A stretch of 44,919 bases of DNA from Hypsibius dujardini (lineage: Eukaryota; Tardigrada; Eutardigrada; Parachela; Hypsibiidae), in assembly GCA_001579985.1 (NCBI GenBank), contig LRSR01007403.1, forward strand, positions 1 to 44,919, given 5' to 3'. Both the position numbers and the translations under genes were made by a program. The notes under the pieces were generated by a model. The model saw only the letters and a list, made by a program, of their open reading frames with translations. It was not told the DNA's origin and searched no databases. Of this stretch, positions 42,695-44,919 are shown piece after piece; position 1 is the stretch's first letter, and the number at the start of each line of letters is the position of its first letter.

Positions 42695-43647
42695 GTAAGG
42701 TCACGCGGTGCTGTAGACAGTCGCGGTTGGTGACTTATACAAAGTAGTGCGTACAACCAAGGAGACATATGATGTACTTTCATTGCACCTGAGCAAAGCG
42801 GAACTGTTTCTATCTATGATCTATCTATCTAAATATGTTCAAACCTGGTAGTGAATGTCGACATGTCACATCATTTACGAACACCAACCCACGGATCAGT
42901 TCCTGGTGTCAACAGTTATTTGCCTTCTTTCAAGCGGTAATAAGCTTTGTTGATAGTATATTTTAATAGAATAATAATTACTTAATAATAACATAATAAT
43001 AGAAGCGATGACTAGCGAATTCTGAATATTTGCTGGAAAATACTATAAATCATAGCCGCAAAAGTTAAAATATAACCAGTTGCACCGTTTCGCGTGTATC
43101 CACAACCAATGCTGTCCCGTGACAACTCTTCTATCGAGTTATATCGGAAAACTAATGTATAATGTATAATAATTCTGGCTTTCGAATCAGATTTCTCGGT
43201 ACACGTTCAATTCACATTTGTTCTCTGCCTGCATCCGATCTGGCATTCTAGAAAGCTGGCGAACAGCCAATCATTTTAAGTAGTCAGTCTAGCGTCGCAC
43301 AGTATTCCTTCTCTCTGGTCTTTCTTATACGGTTTAGAAAATGTTTACCCATGACTAAGGTATTACTTCAACAAAATACGAACACGCCAGCAAAACTTGC
43401 TGCGTTGGGGATTGGTTGCCATTGGTTTAGATTCATCTAGGATTACGGTGTACACACGGATGCATGGTTTGCAGGAAGCCCGTTAAACAAAATTCCTGAC
43501 TGGTTTTCCTCGAAAAATTGGTAATTGTTTCCCTCATTGGGAACATCAATTCCAGATCATGAAGTTGGGCTGGATTTAGCATGAACAAGATCAGCAACAA
43601 GTTTAATCTGATAAGTATCTAAAACACATCCCTTTCAAGTTGCCCGA
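42695..43647. other. Spacer after receptor E
   Basis: I see no exon with the TM7 consensus. A TCTATCTA microsatellite-like run is at 42809-42830 and an AT-rich patch at 42960-43010. Confidence 0.4.
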
Positions 43648-44919
43648 ATGTCAGACCACCAAATGGGATATATTTCCGTTACGTTCCTCCGGCTATTCGG
43701 GATACTCCCCGCACCCAAGTGGCATCGGGTTCTTCGCTGCTCCCTCCGAGCATTCGGCGTCCTGCACATCCTCGGTATGGGTGCTGCACTGGCCGTTCTC
43801 ATCGTCTATATCGCGCCATATCTGACTGTTCCTCCTTCCTCCGACGACAGTGCGTTTGTGCGTGTGTTTTCGGTGTCGCCGCGTTTTACCGTTGTCATTC
43901 GATCAGTAACTATCACGATGCTACTCTGCTTCAAAGGTCACGAGGTTTTGTGCCTGTTACACCGAATCTCCGACATCTGTAACTCCTGGAGTTCGGAGAT
44001 GAAGGGCACTTTCCACACTAAAATAGCCCGGTCGTCTGGTCTTCTCATGTGTCTAACTTTTTCCCTGCAATTTTGGACATTATGCTGCAGTTACGCCCCA
44101 TACATGGTTACCCCTGAAAAGATGGCCTATTATCCTAAAACCCTTAGGGCGGAAAATGCTACCCTCGAAGAAGAGAAAACCAGCAGCAGCATTGAAGATC
44201 CTTCCGAAGATGCTTTCTGGGCAGTACTCTATTTTGAAATACTCGGCCTCAGTTTGTCTCAACAAGGAGTCATCATCGCTGTATTGTCTGCCGCCGCCTT
44301 GCATTTACTAGTGACGTCACATAACCTTGAGATTAATAACATTGAATATCAGGTAACCAGTGACCGATACATCGATGCCGAAATATTAACGGGAAAACTT
44401 GAACGGGCACGGATGTGTCGTATGGTATTACTGCAATTGAGTAAGGAGATTACCGCTTGCTTCGGCAGGATTCTTTTGGCGGCCTTTTTTGTGGATCAGA
44501 CGACAGTGATGGGTACCTTAGTGGGGTTAATCAGCAGAAAAGGTCCCATACCGGTGGAGGTGGCAGTCAGTTTCGTTGCTAGTGCGACCTCGTATTGGGT
44601 GTACAGTACCGTGTTGCTATGGCCACTGGCAGAGGTACATCAAGAGGTCAGTCAAAAGTCCCGATCGTTCTGTTTGTTATATTTACCGTGTGTGGGGTCT
44701 TCCAGGTTTATTAACAAGTTTATTAATTTGACAGGCCGAGCAGACAAGTGTGCACTACTATTGCATGGTCGTAGCATCCTGGAAGAAGTTTCCCGATGAA
44801 TCAATAGTATGTGTGTGACATCTAAACAGCCCCGTCCCTTTTCCTGTTTTATGGCTCTGTTTTCCTAGAACTGCAAGCTCTATGAGCTTATGCAAACACT
44901 GTACCTTCAAAGTGAGGAG
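43648..44919 (+). CDS. Gr-like seven-helix chemoreceptor F, partial at the right edge
   Basis: Exon 1 is 43648-44646 (333 codons, start MSDHQMGYISVTFLRLFGIL). Exon 2 is 44735-44806 (AEQTSVHYYCMVVASWKKFP, 24 codons, GTATGT donor). Exon 3 starts at 44869 (NCKLYELMQTLYLQ) and runs off the window. Exon 1 has the family marks: VLHILGMGAAL (TM1), LGLSLSQQGVIIAV (TM4), FFVDQTTVMG (TM5) and YSTVLLWPLAEVHQE (TM6), plus an acidic extracellular loop before TM4. No break is seen in the visible part. The TM7 exon must lie outside, so intactness cannot be judged. Confidence 0.84.

Noticed and set aside
42901-42970. CAG followed by LFAFFQAVISF as the missing TM7 exon of receptor E
   Set aside because: Hydrophobic but lacks the TFAxSFG core shared by all other TM7 exons of the family.
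1-44919. tRNA genes, CRISPR arrays, operons
   Set aside because: No cloverleaf B-box context or regular spacer array was seen by eye, and the gene structure is eukaryotic. A tRNA scan was not possible here.

Overview
The window is eukaryotic and almost certainly metazoan. Its genes have short GT..AG introns, and it carries a rhodopsin-family GPCR, a same-strand cluster of gustatory-receptor-like (Gr-like) seven-helix chemoreceptors, pogo/Tigger DNA transposons, Ty3/gypsy LTR elements and many MITE-like inverted repeats. The Gr-like genes carry three phase-0 introns near the C-terminus, a layout known from arthropod-type Gr genes, which points to a protostome, probably an ecdysozoan. A tardigrade would fit, but the sequence alone does not prove it. 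Two N runs (9621-9624 and 23566-23605) show that this is a scaffolded assembly.

Left part (1-11.2 kb). A foldback inverted repeat (1-586) is followed by a decayed pogo/Tigger transposon with matching 26-bp terminal repeats (2300-4063, transposase on the minus strand). A class A GPCR pseudogene on the minus strand (8426 down to 4487) is split by a young Ty3-like element (4957-7914). That element keeps an intact gag but has lost nearly all of pol and part of its 3' LTR. An intact, intronless paralogue of the broken GPCR lies at 9981-11030. From 11.2 to 15.7 kb I see no gene.

Chemoreceptor cluster (15.7 kb to the right edge, all plus strand). There are seven Gr-like loci: A (pseudogene, 15701-17439), B (intact, 19343-20944), C (pseudogene, 22410-23362), G (3' exons only, 36139-36758), D (intact, 37442-38917), E (nonsense codon and no visible last exon, 40428-42694) and F (cut by the right edge, from 43648). 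The intact genes share one plan: a ~1-kb first exon, a 24-codon exon, a 37-codon exon and a short last exon coding TM7.

The cluster is split by an 8.7-kb envelope-bearing Ty3/gypsy element (25489-34197; 4-bp target duplication CCTA) sitting inside a TATACCTCC minisatellite. It has a frameshifted gag, a pol with substituted RT catalytic aspartates and an RNase H/integrase deletion, two extra open reading frames, and a broken env-like gene. Each extra frame holds one copy of a Cys/His pattern resembling the zinc-binding domain of the H3K9 methyltransferases EHMT1/2. I regard these two frames as the least expected content of the window. A second decayed pogo-like transposase lies at 34735-35640 and hAT-like MITEs at 36455-36652 and 36952-37129.

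Overall this is a chemosensory gene neighbourhood with rapid birth and death of receptors, broken up by nested selfish elements.
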